DNA of 64,000 bases from Tenrec ecaudatus (GCF_050624435.1 NC_134541.1:100808805-100872804), one strand, 5' to 3'. Positions 42,901 through 53,290 are shown, counted from the stretch's first letter. The notes: generated by a model from the letters alone, not told the origin. A program made the numbers and translations.

Positions 42901-45900
42901 TCAACATTGTGTCCTCAGAGCTTATGAATCCATCAACACCCTGCTCTGCTGAGCCCTGTGCCCCCCTCAAGCAGCTCTGGAGAGCGAAGCTTCCTCTTAA
43001 GGTTTGTTTGTTTAGAAGAACTCAGCTTTGTCCATAGAGTTTTCAAATTGAGAGCTGATTTGTCTGTTCAGTTTCGGAAGCAAAGTCTTCTGAACCATGA
43101 CAGGTAACAAACCTGGTAGGTTGGTTCCCGCCCCCCCCAATAGTTTTATTCGCACATAATCCGCATAACATACAATTCAGTAGTTCAGTCATATCAAGAA
43201 GAGTTGTAGAATCACTCTAAATCTCCAAATTCACTGCCATTGAGCTGACGCCAACCCCTAGCAACCTGTAGGACAATGATTACCACAATTAATTTTAGAT
43301 CATTTTCTTCATTCTTTGGCTTTCATTGGCTCCCCATGCCCCCAAGAAACCAGTTACTCTCTCTGTAGATTTACCTATCCTGGATTTCATATACAGAAAA
43401 CATACAAAATTAAAAACACTACAACAATAACAAAACAGAGCAGAAAATATTAAAAACTAGAGCAGATTTAAAATGGGTCGGAAGGGAGATCCAATGTTCA
43501 TTTCACGGCATCTGCCATAATCTGCCAATGCACTCTACAGTACAGCAGTCCTGTGGTCAGAGGGAATTCACTGGAGGCTTAATCCATGTGTCTTTCCCCG
43601 TCGTTTTGTTTTTAAATGGGTCAAAAAGGAGTTCAGATGATAAGATGTCAAACATTTTAACCTAACGAAATCTGCCTTAATCGATTTCACATTGATCTCT
43701 CCCTGATAACAAGATCATTATGGCCAGAAGGGGATTCCCTGCAAACGGAGTTTGGGCTTTCACTGTTACCCATTTCCTTCTGCAATCTAGATTTCATAAC
43801 TTTAGCTCTGATAATGCCATTCTTTCCTGTGGATTATTTTATTTACAGTCCTTGGCTCAAACAGGTTGATGTGCTTCTTCAATGTGGACTTAGTTGACAT
43901 AGATTGGACCCTATTTTTGAGTAGAGTGAGCCTAATTTAAGGAAAAAAAGTTTCTTCTTTCCATTCTCATAGACCCTGAAAGGAGCTGACAAAAGTGTCT
44001 ACAGCAGGGGATTATTTGGTCTAAAATGCCAATGGTGATGAAGTTAAACCCACACTAACCACCTATAGTCCATCTTATTTTGGGTACATGTCAAAATAAG
44101 TTGTAGACACAGGGACACGCCCTCTGAAATATTGTAGCATCCATATGTAAGCATAGAAAATTAATAATTTTACTATTACTCCATTTTAAATCATAGTTTT
44201 AACACTAATTAAATATCTAATAATCTTTGACACTCTTATTACCTAATTTACTAGTTTAAAAAATAGCTATTAAGAATGGTTCTTTGACATCTGTGGTATT
44301 GTAGGCAGTATTTTCCTATTTTATTCTTCGATGCTTAGTTGGACCATCAGACACACATCCTTGCTGAGTTTTAGCGTAGTCGTGTCCAGCAACACTTGCT
44401 CATCTTGGAAACCTAAGCATATTTCAGGCCATGTTTTAAAATAGTCCAGTCCTGGTACATGACCTCTTTCCCAGGGAACCCAAGCAGTTCTGTTCACACG
44501 TTCTGTGAGAGAGAGGGGAGCTTCCTTCTGTAATGTCATCTTTAAGTCACACTCACTTTGTGGTTGTTATTCATAGACATTTGGAAACCTTCATTTTATT
44601 TTTGTGGTTATGCAGGTGTTGTTTGTGGCAGTTAACTGTTGGTGGAACCAGGGGAAATGCAGAAAACAGAAACGCTTCTTTTATTTTCCTGTCATATATC
44701 TGTATCATCGGAGGTAAGAACTTTTTAAGTGATGTTCCTAATTCCAATCTCTTTCATTGATCTAAAAATGAATTTGTTTTTTTCTGTTAAAAAGTGTCAG
44801 CACTTTGAAATTGAGAAAAAAAATAGTGATAAGCCAAAAAGAAGGAAAACAAAACTTAATTTTATTAGCTGTACACCAACTCCTCACAGTCTTGCAACCT
44901 GACTTTTCACATTTATGACAATAGTAAACAAAAAATACCTGTGGCTGTTTTGCATATTAACAATATCTGTCTGACAGTAACAAATGCCAGGGTTTGAGGC
45001 AAGAGCAATGTAGGCTGTGCTGGTTAGGGTTCTGCATCCCCTTGGGTGGGCAGTGATTTTCAGTGGTTCAGCAGTTATGTGTTGTGTAGTTTGGCACATG
45101 GGTAATATGATTCGTAGTGATGTAATGATGTAGTCATCCATTTTGTGATCCAGTGTGGACATTTTCTGTTTTCAAATAACAGTGACCCGGTTCTCAGTTA
45201 ACTATAACAGACATGGTATACTTTAATTACCTTACCCATTATTTAGCTATATTGAGAAGTGATAGTGGGTGTAGTCGTATTTTGATTTCTATTCTCCTGA
45301 GACTATATAATATATATTCACCCCCTTTTGAAAAATAAACCATGTGATCAGACAGTAGTAATACTGCTTCCTAAGCTGCCTTTGCTTGGTATATCGTGGA
45401 CATCTTTCATGTTGTTACATATGCCCTACATTATTTTCCTTAGTAGCCTGTAACACTCCATTGTGTGGCCATATGTTTTAGGTAATCTAAAGATGTCCCA
45501 CAGAATATACAAAACTCCTAATCCAGCTTCCTGGCAGTTTGATCAGGTGGCATCTCACCATCTCTTAGACTGGAAAAAAGTACAGTGGAAATCTGTCAGA
45601 GAAGGAAGTCTCAAACATTTCCCACTAAAACAAAGTGAAAAGTGGTTACAGAGACCTCTCCGGGGGGGGGGGGCGGCAGAAAAGCAAGGTAGGCCTCTCA
45701 AGTTCTGGCTTTACCAGCTTTCACTGTGTGGGTGGGCTCACAGCCCACAGTCACACTTCTGAATTTCCTAAAGCCTTTAACATTTGGTTTCCATTGATTT
45801 TGCCCCCAGTTGCCTTTGGCCTGAATGAGCAGGTTGTACAGAGCCTTATCCCACTGAGGACCTCATGATTCAATCTGCTGCAGAGATGTGGGTGTTTGAC

Positions 45901-48900
45901 TTCTAGGCACCTAGGCACCATCCAGACCCTGTAGCAGATGTGTTAGGGCTTGTTTTAAGAGCTGACTTGAAGGAGATGGGCCTGTGGACTTGCGTTTGCT
46001 CCCTGGGTGAGCTTGAATTTTATTAAGGTAAAATGGTAAAGAAGATTTGATTAGTAAGAGCTTTGCTTTTTTATGGGCTTTATGTATTTATTTATTTCCC
46101 TCCTAAACTCCTTATGAGCCTGGTGGTGTAGTGATTACATGTTGGTCTGCTAAGTGCAAGGTCATCAGTTTGAAATCACCAAGGGAGAAAGACAGGGATT
46201 TCTGTTCCTGCAGAGTGACAGTCTCAGAAACTCACAGGGGCAATTCTACCCTGTCCCATAGGGTGACTGTGAGTTGGCGACAACTGACAGCCATGAGGTT
46301 GACTGTGAAGTATCAGTGGACATCCCATTCCAGTCCTTTGTCCAACCTAGAATGTTGCATAGCACACAGTTTCCTGGTGGTGGTGGTAGGGCAAAGCCAC
46401 ACTCTCCTCCATCCCCATCCCCATCCCCATCCCCATCCCCACTCCCCAAATAGTCCTCTTGGTATTCACCTGGGTATGTTTGTCATGTGCCAGTTTTGCG
46501 TGGGAGTCATTAAGGCTATTTCCAGACTTCTTCCCCTTTTGGAGCAGTAAGATATAGGTTCCACTGCTGCCATTTAGAATGCTTTTTCAACCCTCCTTTC
46601 TGTTTTAGAGGGGAGTGTACGCTAGTACTACGGGTCCTCAGACTGGTGGGGGTAATGGGATGAGGCGCTTGCCCTATGTGGTTGCTTGCATTTCTTCTGG
46701 GCTTTGGAAACAGTTCACAGATGCCTGGCAGTGATATAGTCCTCTTAGCTGTGTACAAGAAGGCAAGCCAGGTGGGTGTGCTGGTCTCCTTGAATCGACT
46801 GCAGAATATCATTTTGGTGCTTCGGTGTTGTTTCATACTCTTTTGGGTTTTTTTAGCTTTTGTAGAAAGATTGAAAGAATATGAAACTCCAAATAAGAAT
46901 TTTAAAAATATCTAGTTAGCACTCTCATCTTATTGAGGGGCAATTTGGGGTTGGTCCTCACCACAAAGTGCCCCTTGCCCCACCCTAACCTGTTGCAGGT
47001 TCATTTGTTTAAGTTCATTCAGGCTGGCTCATACTCATTTCATCATCTGCCAATGGTAAAGACACCTGAGACAGAAAGACATGCTAGGGGACAGGACTTT
47101 CTAAAAGGCAGCTATTTCATGTCCCACCAAAGAATCCAGACTTCTGTTTGAGGTGTCTGTGGGGCTGTGCTCCATCTGCATTGCTGACTTGTGTGCCTCG
47201 GAATTCCTGGGGTAATTTTGGAGAACAGTGCTTGCCAGTGTGGGCCCTGAGTCCATAATGGGAGGATGCCAGCTCTGCTTGTGGGTTGATGCTGCTGCTG
47301 CTGCTGCTGCTGTTTTCGTCAGTGGTTTCTCTAACAGTTGCTGCTTAATGAAATGAAGGAGCTTTTCTGTTTTGTGAAGATGGAATCCCGTTTTCTTGCT
47401 TTTGGCTTGTTCTTGCTCATATGCTACCCCGTGAAATTGCTAAAGTTGTCAAGGGTTTTGTCTTAACTTGCATTCACAATCAGTGTTCATGGAAACAGCA
47501 GTCAAGAGACCTAGAGATGTATTACATTAGGTAAATCTGCTGCACAAGACCTCTTTAGAGTATTGAAGATCAAGGATGTTACTTTGAGGACTAAGGTGCA
47601 CCTCACCCAAGCCATGGTCTTCCCCATTCCGTCATATGCATGTGAAAGTTGGACATTGATTAAGGAAGGCTGTAGAAGAATCAATGCATTTGAGTTGTGG
47701 TGCTGGAGAAGAATATTGAAAATACCATAGACTGCTAAAAGGACAGACATCTGTCTTGGAAGAAGTACAGCCAGAGTGCTCCTTAGAGGCAATGATGTCA
47801 AGAGTTCGTCTTACATACTGTGGACATGTTGTCAGGAGAGAGCAGTCCCTGCAGAAGGACATCATGTTTGGTAAAGTGGAGGGGCAGCAAAAAAGAGGAC
47901 GGCTCTCAACAAGATGGAGTGACAGAGTGGCTTCCTCAATGGGCTCAGGCATCGGAACAATGGTGAGGAAGGCGCAGGACCAGGCAGCGTTCTGTTCTGT
48001 TGTGCACAGGGCCTCTATGGGTCAAAGCTTACTTGATGGCACCCCAAAACAACATTGCTTCATGTCACCAAGGAAGTTGATAGAAGGGTTTGAAGCAGAG
48101 AGTGGCCTTTGAACTCCGTTTTGAATCGGACCGAGCAGCCCTAGGTCAGGCTGTCCTCTAGCAGTGACTGCTTTGTGTTGGCAAACTCCCTAACAAGGAT
48201 GCTTCCGGTCACTTTTGCAATAAGTCAGCAGGACCTAGAAAGTTCTGTAGAAGCAGTGTGCTTGAGTGGATGCGGTGCTGGGGGAGGTGTGTGTGTGTAT
48301 GCGCGCGCACGTGCACATGGGAGGGGCGTGACTCATTTTCTGAACAAATAAGAACACAGCTCCTTGCTGATGTCCCCCTTTAAGTTAGAAATTAGTGGTC
48401 TTTGGTGGCAATTTGGAAATGTAACTAGTATGTAATAAGTCATGAATTGACAAAACTGCCCTGTCTCTCTGCTATGAGTGTGGGGTGTTGTTTCTACCTT
48501 CTGCCTGCTTGTATCCTTTTGCCGTCATCTTTATTTTTTAATCATTTTATTAGGGGCTCATACAACTCTTATCACAATCCATACATTCATCAATTGTATA
48601 AAACACATTGTACATTCATTGCCCTCATCATTCTCAAAACATTTGCTCTCCACTTAAGCCCCTGGCATCAGTGCCTCATTTTTACCCCTCCCTCATAAAC
48701 CCATGATAATTTAGAAATTATTATTTTGTCATATCTTACACTCTCCAACATCTCCCTTCACCCACTTTTCTGTTGTCCATCCCCCAGGGAGGAGGTTATA
48801 TGTAGATCTTTGTAATCGGTACCCCCTTTCCACCCCACCCTCCCAGTATCACCACTCTCACCACTGGTCCTGAATGCATCATCCGCCCTGGATTCCCTTT

Positions 48901-51588
48901 GTTTCCAGTTCCTATCTGTACCAGTGTACATCCTCTGGTCTAACCAGATTTGTAAGGTAGAATTGGGATCATGGTAATGGAGGGGGGGGGGAGCATTTAA
49001 AGGTGTATGTTTCATCATTGTTACACTGCACCCTGACTGGCTCATCTCCTCCCTGCGACCCTTCCGTAAGGGGATGTCCAATTGCCTATGGATGGACTTT
49101 GGGTCCCCACTCCGCACTCCCCCTCATTCACAATGATACCATTTTTTTGTTCTGATGATGCCTGATACCTGATCTCTTCGACACCTTATGATCACACAGG
49201 CTGGTGTGCTTCTTTCATTTGGGCTTTGTTGCTTCTGAGCTAGATGGCTACTTATTTACCTTCAAGCCTTTAAGACCCCAGATGCTAGATCTTTAGATAG
49301 CCGGGCACCTCAGCTTTCTTCACCACATTTGCTTATGCACCCATTTGTCTTCAGCGATTGTGTTGGGAAGGTGAGCACCATGAAATTCCAGTTTAATAGA
49401 ACAAAGTATTTTTGCATTGAGGGAGTACTTCAGTGGAGGCCCAATGTCCATGTGCTACCTTAATACTAAACCTATACATATGTGCACATAGATCTATTTC
49501 CACATCCTCATATATAAATATATTTACTTATGTACATGTCTATATTTAGACCTCTACAAATGCCCTTTGCCTCCTAGTTCTTTCCTCTATGTCTTTTTAC
49601 TTTCCTCTTGTCTCACTATCATGCTCAGCTTTCATTTGGGTTTCAGTAATTCCTCTCAGTTACATTGCCCTTGATCAAGCCCTACCAGGCCTCCTACACC
49701 CTCCTCACCACTGATTTAGATCACTTGTTGTTCCCTTGTCTTTGGGTTTGTTAACACCACTTCCTTACCCCCACCGCCCCTCTCCCATGTCACCCTGGAA
49801 TTGTCAGTCCTGTGCTTTTCTCCTCCAGATTGTTTATCCAGCCTATTTTATTTAGACCTGTGGAAATAATTACATGCACAAAAACAACACAGAGCAAAAC
49901 CAAACAACAACAAGAAGCCAGTGACAAAAAACACAACACAACAACAAGAAAGAAAAGCTTGTAGTTAGTTCAAGGACTGTTTGTTGGCCTTTAGGAGTGT
50001 TTTCTGGTTGAGTCTGATGGGGTGCCATGCCCTAGCCCCAAAGTGTATTCTTGGTATTCCCTGGGGACTTCGTTGCTCTGTTCCCCTTGCTGTTCTGATC
50101 CACGTCCTTAGTGTTTTGCTTCGGTGTGGTGGGATCAGATCGGGCGCAATTCCCACACTGTGTCTCCAGTGTTGTCCCCTGTAGTTGCTGTCATCTTCTC
50201 ACTGAAGAACTGAGTCGATCGTAATCACACGTTATGTGAATTCGGTACCTGTGTTATCATTTTCTGTAGCATTGGCGTCACAGCATTTAACACTTTTATT
50301 AAAGGTACTTTATTGGGGCGTTTACAGCTGTTACTATAATTCATACGTCAATTGTGTCAAGCATATTTGTACATATGTTGCCATTGTTCTTTTCTAGACA
50401 TTTACTTTCTATTGAGCCCTTGGTGTGAGTGTTCTCCACCCACCCCCACCCCACCGCCAGTATCAGCATTTATAGCACTGCCTTGCCACTAACACTAAGT
50501 TCACTGTTGGTTTCTGTGCAGAGGTAAGACTGGGTTTGGCTGTGGCTGTTTTCCCACTCTCTCCACCCACCCCGACCACATACCATCCAGTTTTATTTGA
50601 GCAGTATCTGTATTGTACAGGATTGAAGAAAGCCATGAGAGGAGTTTGATTTGTTTGAAGGGGTAGCTGAATGGCTGTGGTCTTCTTAGCATGAACTGAA
50701 TCAAATTCCTATGGGTTTCCCAAGCATATTTGGGAGAGGAAGGATAGAAGCCCATCCTTTTTTATAAATATATAATGTTTCAATAAAGTTTTAAAGAGGC
50801 TTAGGACTCCTTTAGAGCTTTGTGGTAGGTTAAGGGCCACCTGCTCAACTTACCTATGTCAGAGTGCTATAGGAAAGGAACACCTTGGACTGGTAACCAC
50901 AGGGTCAGCAGTTGGAAACCACTAGCCTCACAGAGGTAGAAAGATGCGGCTTTCTATTCCCCTGGAGTTACTGTTTGGAAACTCACAGAGAAGTTCTCTA
51001 CCCAGTCCTATGAGATGGCTATGAGTCAGCATGAACTTGATAGCAGGGATCTAGAAGGAAGGTTTGTCCCTCCGTTGGACCACCTGATTAAGATTCTGGA
51101 ATCCTTTAGCGTGTGGTCAGGTTCCAGGGCTACCTTCCCCCCCACCTTTTTGTTGTTGTTCTTTAAAGAAATATTATTTTTGAGAATGAACTTTTCCTTT
51201 TTTTGAATTTCGTTTACAGTTGAGTTAAACTCCTAGGAGGTGAGTATTGACCACCTAGGTCTCCCTCACAAAACCTGCTGCATCATTACCCTCCGCCACT
51301 GCCTTCAACGAAGCAGGCAACTCCTTCCATGCACCAGGCCAGGTCCTAACACAAGCTGGGTTCATTTAGTGGTGGTGACGATTTCAATGATGCCTTCACA
51401 GGTTTAATGCATGGTGTGTGATTTTTATTTTGTTTTATGTTTATTTTTTTGGTACTAGTTTTGGACCAATCGAATACAAAGGCCCCCTGAGTGCTGTGTA
51501 CATTGAGAAGTTTGTCCGCCGGGTGATGAAACCACTTCTCTACATCCCATCTCAATCAGAGTTACTAGATTTTCTCTCAAACCATGAG
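30684..51588 (+). CDS. TXNDC11: TXNDC11, N-terminal part (first four coding exons)
   Basis: Exons 30684-30928, 39068-39284, 44616-44713 and 51459-51588 join into 230 in-frame codons. The product is recognised as TXNDC11 (EFP1), an ER-membrane thioredoxin-domain protein reported to bind the DUOX oxidases. Visible parts are a Gly/Ser/acidic N-terminal tail (1-43), a basic flank, one hydrophobic anchor (about 62-79, [18 protein letters not shown]), and the first thioredoxin fold (about 95-230). Its active-site motif is W-C134-G-Q-S137, so it lacks the second cysteine of CxxC. The gene continues beyond 64000: the second thioredoxin domain and coiled coil are not in the window. All four exons are open. 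Confidence 0.95.
31255..31560 (+). mobile_element. Possible L2-type relic
   Basis: CACCTACTCTGTGCCCAGCG and GTGTAAAGGCCCTGAGG are motifs seen in ancient L2-type repeats. Diverged; just past the CpG island. Confidence 0.35.
31675..31877 (+). mobile_element. AfroSINE
   Basis: AAGGAACTCTGGTGGCGCAG head, CTGTGAGTTGGAATTGGCTT tail; TXNDC11 intron 1. Confidence 0.82.
31992..32165 (+). mobile_element. AfroSINE
   Basis: AAAGGAGCCCTGGTGGTGGT head with GGTTCAAACCTAC box B. Confidence 0.78.
32249..32385 (+). mobile_element. AfroSINE with internal deletion
   Basis: GAGGAGTCCTAGTGGCGAAG head; the middle is missing before GGGCAGTTCTACCCTGCC. Confidence 0.78.
32498..32602 (-). mobile_element. MER5A-like fragment
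   Basis: GATTAGTGGCATTCCTGCCC, CACTCCAGACATCGCCCAGG and GTCCCCTGGGCAGAAA keep MER5A order with heavy decay. Confidence 0.45.
33390..33490 (-). mobile_element. AfroSINE 5' part
   Basis: GTCTTTATAGGAGCAGGCAG and GTGGTTTCGAACTGCAGGC. Confidence 0.65.
33563..33740 (+). mobile_element. AfroSINE
   Basis: GGCACCTGGTGGTGTTGTGG head and CAACAGTTCAAAACCACC box B. Confidence 0.78.
34667..35675 (+). mobile_element. AfroSINE split by an L1
   Basis: The head part ends at 34796 (GAGCTACAGCCTTGG) and resumes after the L1 at 35602 with AAACCCACAGGACAGTTCTA and GTTGGAATCTACCTGATGGC. Confidence 0.82.
34797..35584 (+). mobile_element. L1 3' insertion inside an AfroSINE (plus strand)
   Basis: It runs from GCTTGAAGATAAACAAGCGG to CCCCAAATAAAATGATT plus A tail. 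AAGAGCTACAGCCTTGG (34780-34796) and AAGAGTTATAGCCTTGG (35585-35601) are its target duplications inside a plus-strand SINE. The tail is monomeric. Confidence 0.87.
35814..35963 (+). mobile_element. AfroSINE, 5' truncated
   Basis: CCAGCTGCTCTGAGGGAGAA and GAGTTGGAATTGATTCGATG. Confidence 0.75.
36689..36883 (-). mobile_element. SPIN-type hAT MITE, copy 4
   Basis: The left end is CACAGGTTCTCAACC and the interior contains GGTCACCACAACATGAGGAA. Target duplications are eroded (GTTAAGAT/TTTTAGAG). It sits in TXNDC11 intron 1. Confidence 0.8.
37150..37520 (-). mobile_element. Old L1M-like 3' fragment
   Basis: It matches the L1 3' order: GAAATTCACACACTTGTTC, GCCAACCACTGATCTGATTA, GACTTTCATATCAACATCAG, then TGAGTGGCATTTTATTGG. 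TXNDC11 intron 1. Confidence 0.65.
37840..37946 (+). mobile_element. AfroSINE 3' half
   Basis: GGGAGAAAGATGAGGCTTTT and TATGAGTCAGAGTCAACTTG. Confidence 0.72.
38439..38622 (-). mobile_element. AfroSINE
   Basis: TATCGAGTTGATGCCAACTC tail side to ACCCACTATGCCAGTAGGGG head side. Confidence 0.8.
38824..39016 (+). mobile_element. SPIN-type hAT MITE, copy 5 (next to TXNDC11 exon 2)
   Basis: It starts CAGTGGTTCTCAACC and ends GGTTGAGAACTGCTG. The flanks TCTTACAT/CCTTAGAA are diverged. It ends 51 bp before the exon 2 coding start, so it abuts the likely branch-point region. Confidence 0.87.
39068..39284 (+). CDS. TXNDC11: TXNDC11 exon 2 (thioredoxin core with WCGQS)
   Basis: This 217-nt exon follows acceptor CTCTTGTAG and precedes donor GTAATG. 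The split serine codon AG|T joins it to exon 1, and it ends in phase 0 at LSDQ. It encodes [17 protein letters not shown] through the beta strand [14 protein letters not shown] and helix [17 protein letters not shown] transposon ends only 51 bp upstream of the acceptor, leaving a short polypyrimidine tract. Confidence 0.96.
40011..40075. mobile_element. Mariner-like palindromic MITE, copy 1
   Basis: The ends CAAGGGGGCTTCAGAAAG and CTTTGAAGTTCCCTTG pair as inverted repeats, with TA preserved on the right. About 65 bp. Confidence 0.6.
40110..40152. repeat. AT-rich palindromic repeat, 10-bp motif
   Basis: ATATATATGC units repeat and are self-complementary (ATGCAT), so the tract can fold on itself. 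Confidence 0.8.
40478..40660 (+). mobile_element. AfroSINE interrupted by a G/A-rich insert
   Basis: AGGAGCCTTTGTGGCGCAGT head, then about 35 bp of G-rich and A-rich sequence, then GTACACTGCTGCTAACGAG resumes. Confidence 0.55.
40850..40918. mobile_element. Mariner-like palindromic MITE, copy 2
   Basis: TATGAGAAGGCTTCAGAAGG and CTTTTTGAAGTCCTCTCATA form long inverted ends with TA at both borders. About 69 bp. Confidence 0.65.
41081..43137. other. TXNDC11: TXNDC11 intron 2, mostly unassigned
   Basis: Only a SINE tail at 41575 was recognised. The open frame near 42600-42857 shows no known domain and is probably chance. Confidence 0.45.
41575..41640 (+). mobile_element. AfroSINE tail fragment
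   Basis: GGTCACTATGAGTTGGAATT then GAGTCGGG. Confidence 0.55.
43138..43900 (-). mobile_element. L1 3' fragment with a SINE piece inside
   Basis: AATAGTTTTATTCGCACATA, TATCAAGAAGAGTTGTAGAA and AATTTTAGATCATTTTCTTC resemble the 23030 block. A partial minus-strand SINE (about 43228-43275) interrupts it. TXNDC11 intron 2. Confidence 0.6.
44616..44713 (+). CDS. TXNDC11: TXNDC11 exon 3
   Basis: This 98-nt exon, after acceptor TTATGCAG and before donor GTAAGA, encodes [20 protein letters not shown] and then [12 protein letters not shown] with a split Ser codon. It supplies the central strand and cis-Pro region of the thioredoxin fold. It is too short to be found as an ORF in its own right; frame and homology support it. 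Confidence 0.95.
45225..45490 (-). mobile_element. Possible old L1 fragment
   Basis: GGACATCTTTCATGTTGTTA and AACACTCCATTGTGTGGCC resemble the L1 3' motif before ATTCCATTGTATGG. Diverged; intron 3. Confidence 0.35.
46112..46300 (+). mobile_element. AfroSINE
   Basis: TGAGCCTGGTGGTGTAGTGA head and CTGTGAGTTGGCGACAACTG tail; intron 3. Confidence 0.8.
46408..46443. repeat. (CCCATC)n hexamer repeat
   Basis: Five to six consecutive CCCATC units in TXNDC11 intron 3. Confidence 0.9.
47288..47312. repeat. (TGC)n trinucleotide repeat
   Basis: Seven to eight pure TGC/GCT units; intronic, not coding. Confidence 0.9.
47495..48045 (+). mobile_element. RTE/BovB LINE 3' end, coding remnant
   Basis: The + strand reads [14 protein letters not shown] and, in another frame, [20 protein letters not shown] and [13 protein letters not shown]. 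This is the conserved C-terminal block of RTE/BovB ORF2. Frame changes show it is dead. The end, CCTCTATGGGTCAAAGCTTA CTTGATGGCACC, parallels the AfroSINE tail. TXNDC11 intron 3. Confidence 0.85.
48533..50184 (-). mobile_element. L1 3' insertion, 1.65 kb
   Basis: Same family as the 16951 block, minus strand, with a monomeric tail next to AATCATTTTATTAGGGGC. TTGCCGTCATCTT on the left and TTGCTGTCATCTT (50185-50197) on the right are the target duplications. It lies in TXNDC11 intron 3. Confidence 0.85.
50296..50465 (-). mobile_element. Older L1 3' fragment of the same family
   Basis: GTACTTTATTGGGGCGTTTA through CATACGTCAATTGTGTCAAG and ATTGAGCCCTTGG follows the L1 tail order but is more diverged than its neighbour at 48533-50184. 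Confidence 0.65.
50873..51055 (+). mobile_element. AfroSINE, 5' truncated
   Basis: GGTAACCACAGGGTCAGCAG and GCTATGAGTCAGCATGAACT; about 400 bp before exon 4. Confidence 0.75.
51459..51588 (+). CDS. TXNDC11: TXNDC11 exon 4
   Basis: This 130-nt exon follows a T-rich tract and acceptor GGTACTAG. It encodes [20 protein letters not shown], then [20 protein letters not shown] and SNHE. It ends in phase 0 at donor GTACCG, which is weak (no A/G at +4, no G at +5). The next exon (expected to continue PGVLGYF-like) was not found before 64000. Confidence 0.95.
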
Positions 51589-52211
51589 GTACCGGTCTTT
51601 CCTATCTCCTCCTGGGTCCGCTGTTATCACTGGGTTGTTTTTGATTGATTGTATTCATCCTCCTACCCTACCCACCAATACTTGTTGATTTGAAGGAATT
51701 AAAAGATGACATGGTAGATAGACCTAAGAGGCTGCTTGTAGGGATGGTGTTAGCAAAGGGAGTGAGGAGAATTGAATTACTTACAGCATCTCCTATTTTG
51801 TTTGTGGGGATTTTCAACTATTATTCAGTTCATCTCACAGTTCACTTAAGATATGAACGCATCACCTCCCAATCTATGCAACTGGTATGTCGTTACAAAT
51901 TTCTAACAGTTTTCTTCATTGTTTTACAGCATGTTTTTTTAGGGCAGTTGTTTTTCTCAGCTGTAGTTTAATTTTGCTGTGCTGTATTTTGAGTGGAAAT
52001 TTGCTTCTTTCAGTTTTCCAAATGCTAACTATTTCCAGGTTCTACCAGCAGACTTGCTCCGTAACCTGGTATATCCCCTTTGCTTCCCCTTAGCTGGCTC
52101 CTGCTGATAGGTTTCCAGGACCCAAATCAAATGGTCAGGATAGCTTACTCCTGAGAGGTCAGTACCAAGTCTAAAACAAGCTCCATAAAATACTCAAATC
52201 GTGTGGCAAAA

Positions 52212-52296
52212 TATGAGGGGGCTTCCAAAAAGTTTGTGGGGAAATGACTGGCAAGATAGTGCAGCTTTCCCACAAACCTTGCAAAGCCCCCTCATA
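52212..52296. mobile_element. Mariner-like palindromic MITE, copy 3
   Basis: TATGAGGGGGCTTCC and GCAAAGCCCCCTCATA are inverted ends with TA borders and an inner GTTTGTGGGGAAA/TTTCCCACAAAC pairing. The 85-bp length suggests this copy is nearly full-length. Confidence 0.7.
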
Positions 52297-52319
52297 ATTC
52301 ATTGAGACTCGGTATAAAA

Positions 52320-52527
52320 TAGGAACCGTGGCAGCACAGTGGTTACATGTTGGTCTACTAACTGCAAGGTCAGCAGTTCGAAGCCACCAGCCGCTCCTCG
52401 GGAGAAAGATGGGACTTTCTAATCCTGTAAAGAGTTGGTCTCAGAAACCCTCAGGAGCAGCTGTACTCTGCCTATAGGGTTGCTATGAGTTGACATCGAC
52501 TTGATGGTAGAGAGCTTGGTTTTTGGT
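52320..52527 (+). mobile_element. AfroSINE between two MITEs
   Basis: AGGAACCGTGGCAGCACAGT head and CTATGAGTTGACATCGACTT tail. Confidence 0.82.
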
Positions 52528-52666
52528 TGGAGGTATAAAATTATCCTTGGCTGCAAGTGTATCTGATACTTGGGTATAACAGAATCAAAAGCACAGATGC
52601 CTGACAGAAAAACTTGTGAATTCAGAATTTACCCACTCTCTGGGTTGAATTTATTTTGAGGGCTAT

Positions 52667-52752
52667 ATATGAGGGGGTTTCAGACAGTTCTTGGGCAAAT
52701 GGAATGAGAAGATGACAGTTTTTCCACGAGATTTTTGGTGGCCCCTTGAATA
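52667..52752. mobile_element. Mariner-like palindromic MITE, copy 4
   Basis: The left end TATGAGGGGGTTTCAGACAG and right end GGTGGCCCCTTGAATA are degraded inverted repeats. It lies about 370 bp from copy 3, with an AfroSINE between them. Confidence 0.55.
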
Positions 52753-53194
52753 TATTGTGTAGTTTGGGTATGATATTTTTTTGGGTTTGCTTTTCGCCAT
52801 AAGATTGTGTACAGGTTTTTCTTTTCTTTTTCCTAGTCATGTTAGAAATACTATTTACCTGTCAAGTATCAGCAGTGTTCCCAAGCAACAGTATTAATAT
52901 CTAGTTGTGCTGTTTGTATGTCTTGATTGGGCATCAGATTAAACATCTCCTTCCTCAGGTGTGAGTAAAGGATGCATTCCACTTGCTTCACAAGCGGGGG
53001 CCAGACTGGGGACCGAGAGCCACACTGAGTGGTGGACCTCTGGAAACACTCAGTGGATGTGGCTTGGAGCAGAGTACTCACCTGCCAGGCATCAGATGCC
53101 TGGACTAGGGTTTTCCTGAGATTCCTCTGAAGTCTCAAGGGCTGTAATTTTGTGGAACCTGAATTTCCATGTTGGTTTGCAGTTGATTGAGCAA

Positions 53195-53290
53195 GGTGGA
53201 GTCAGACTCTGGAGTCAGACCTGAGGTAGAACACAGGCTTGTCACTGCCTACCTGTGTGGCCTTGGACTAGTTATGAACTTTAAATTTTA
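53195..53290 (+). mobile_element. MIR-like ancient SINE
   Basis: CTCTGGAGTCAGACCTGAGG and ACCTGTGTGGCCTTGGACTA match the MIR head and core. Confidence 0.6.

Noticed and set aside
47288-47312. Expandable CAG/CTG coding repeat
   Set aside because: Intronic, short, and not in any exon.
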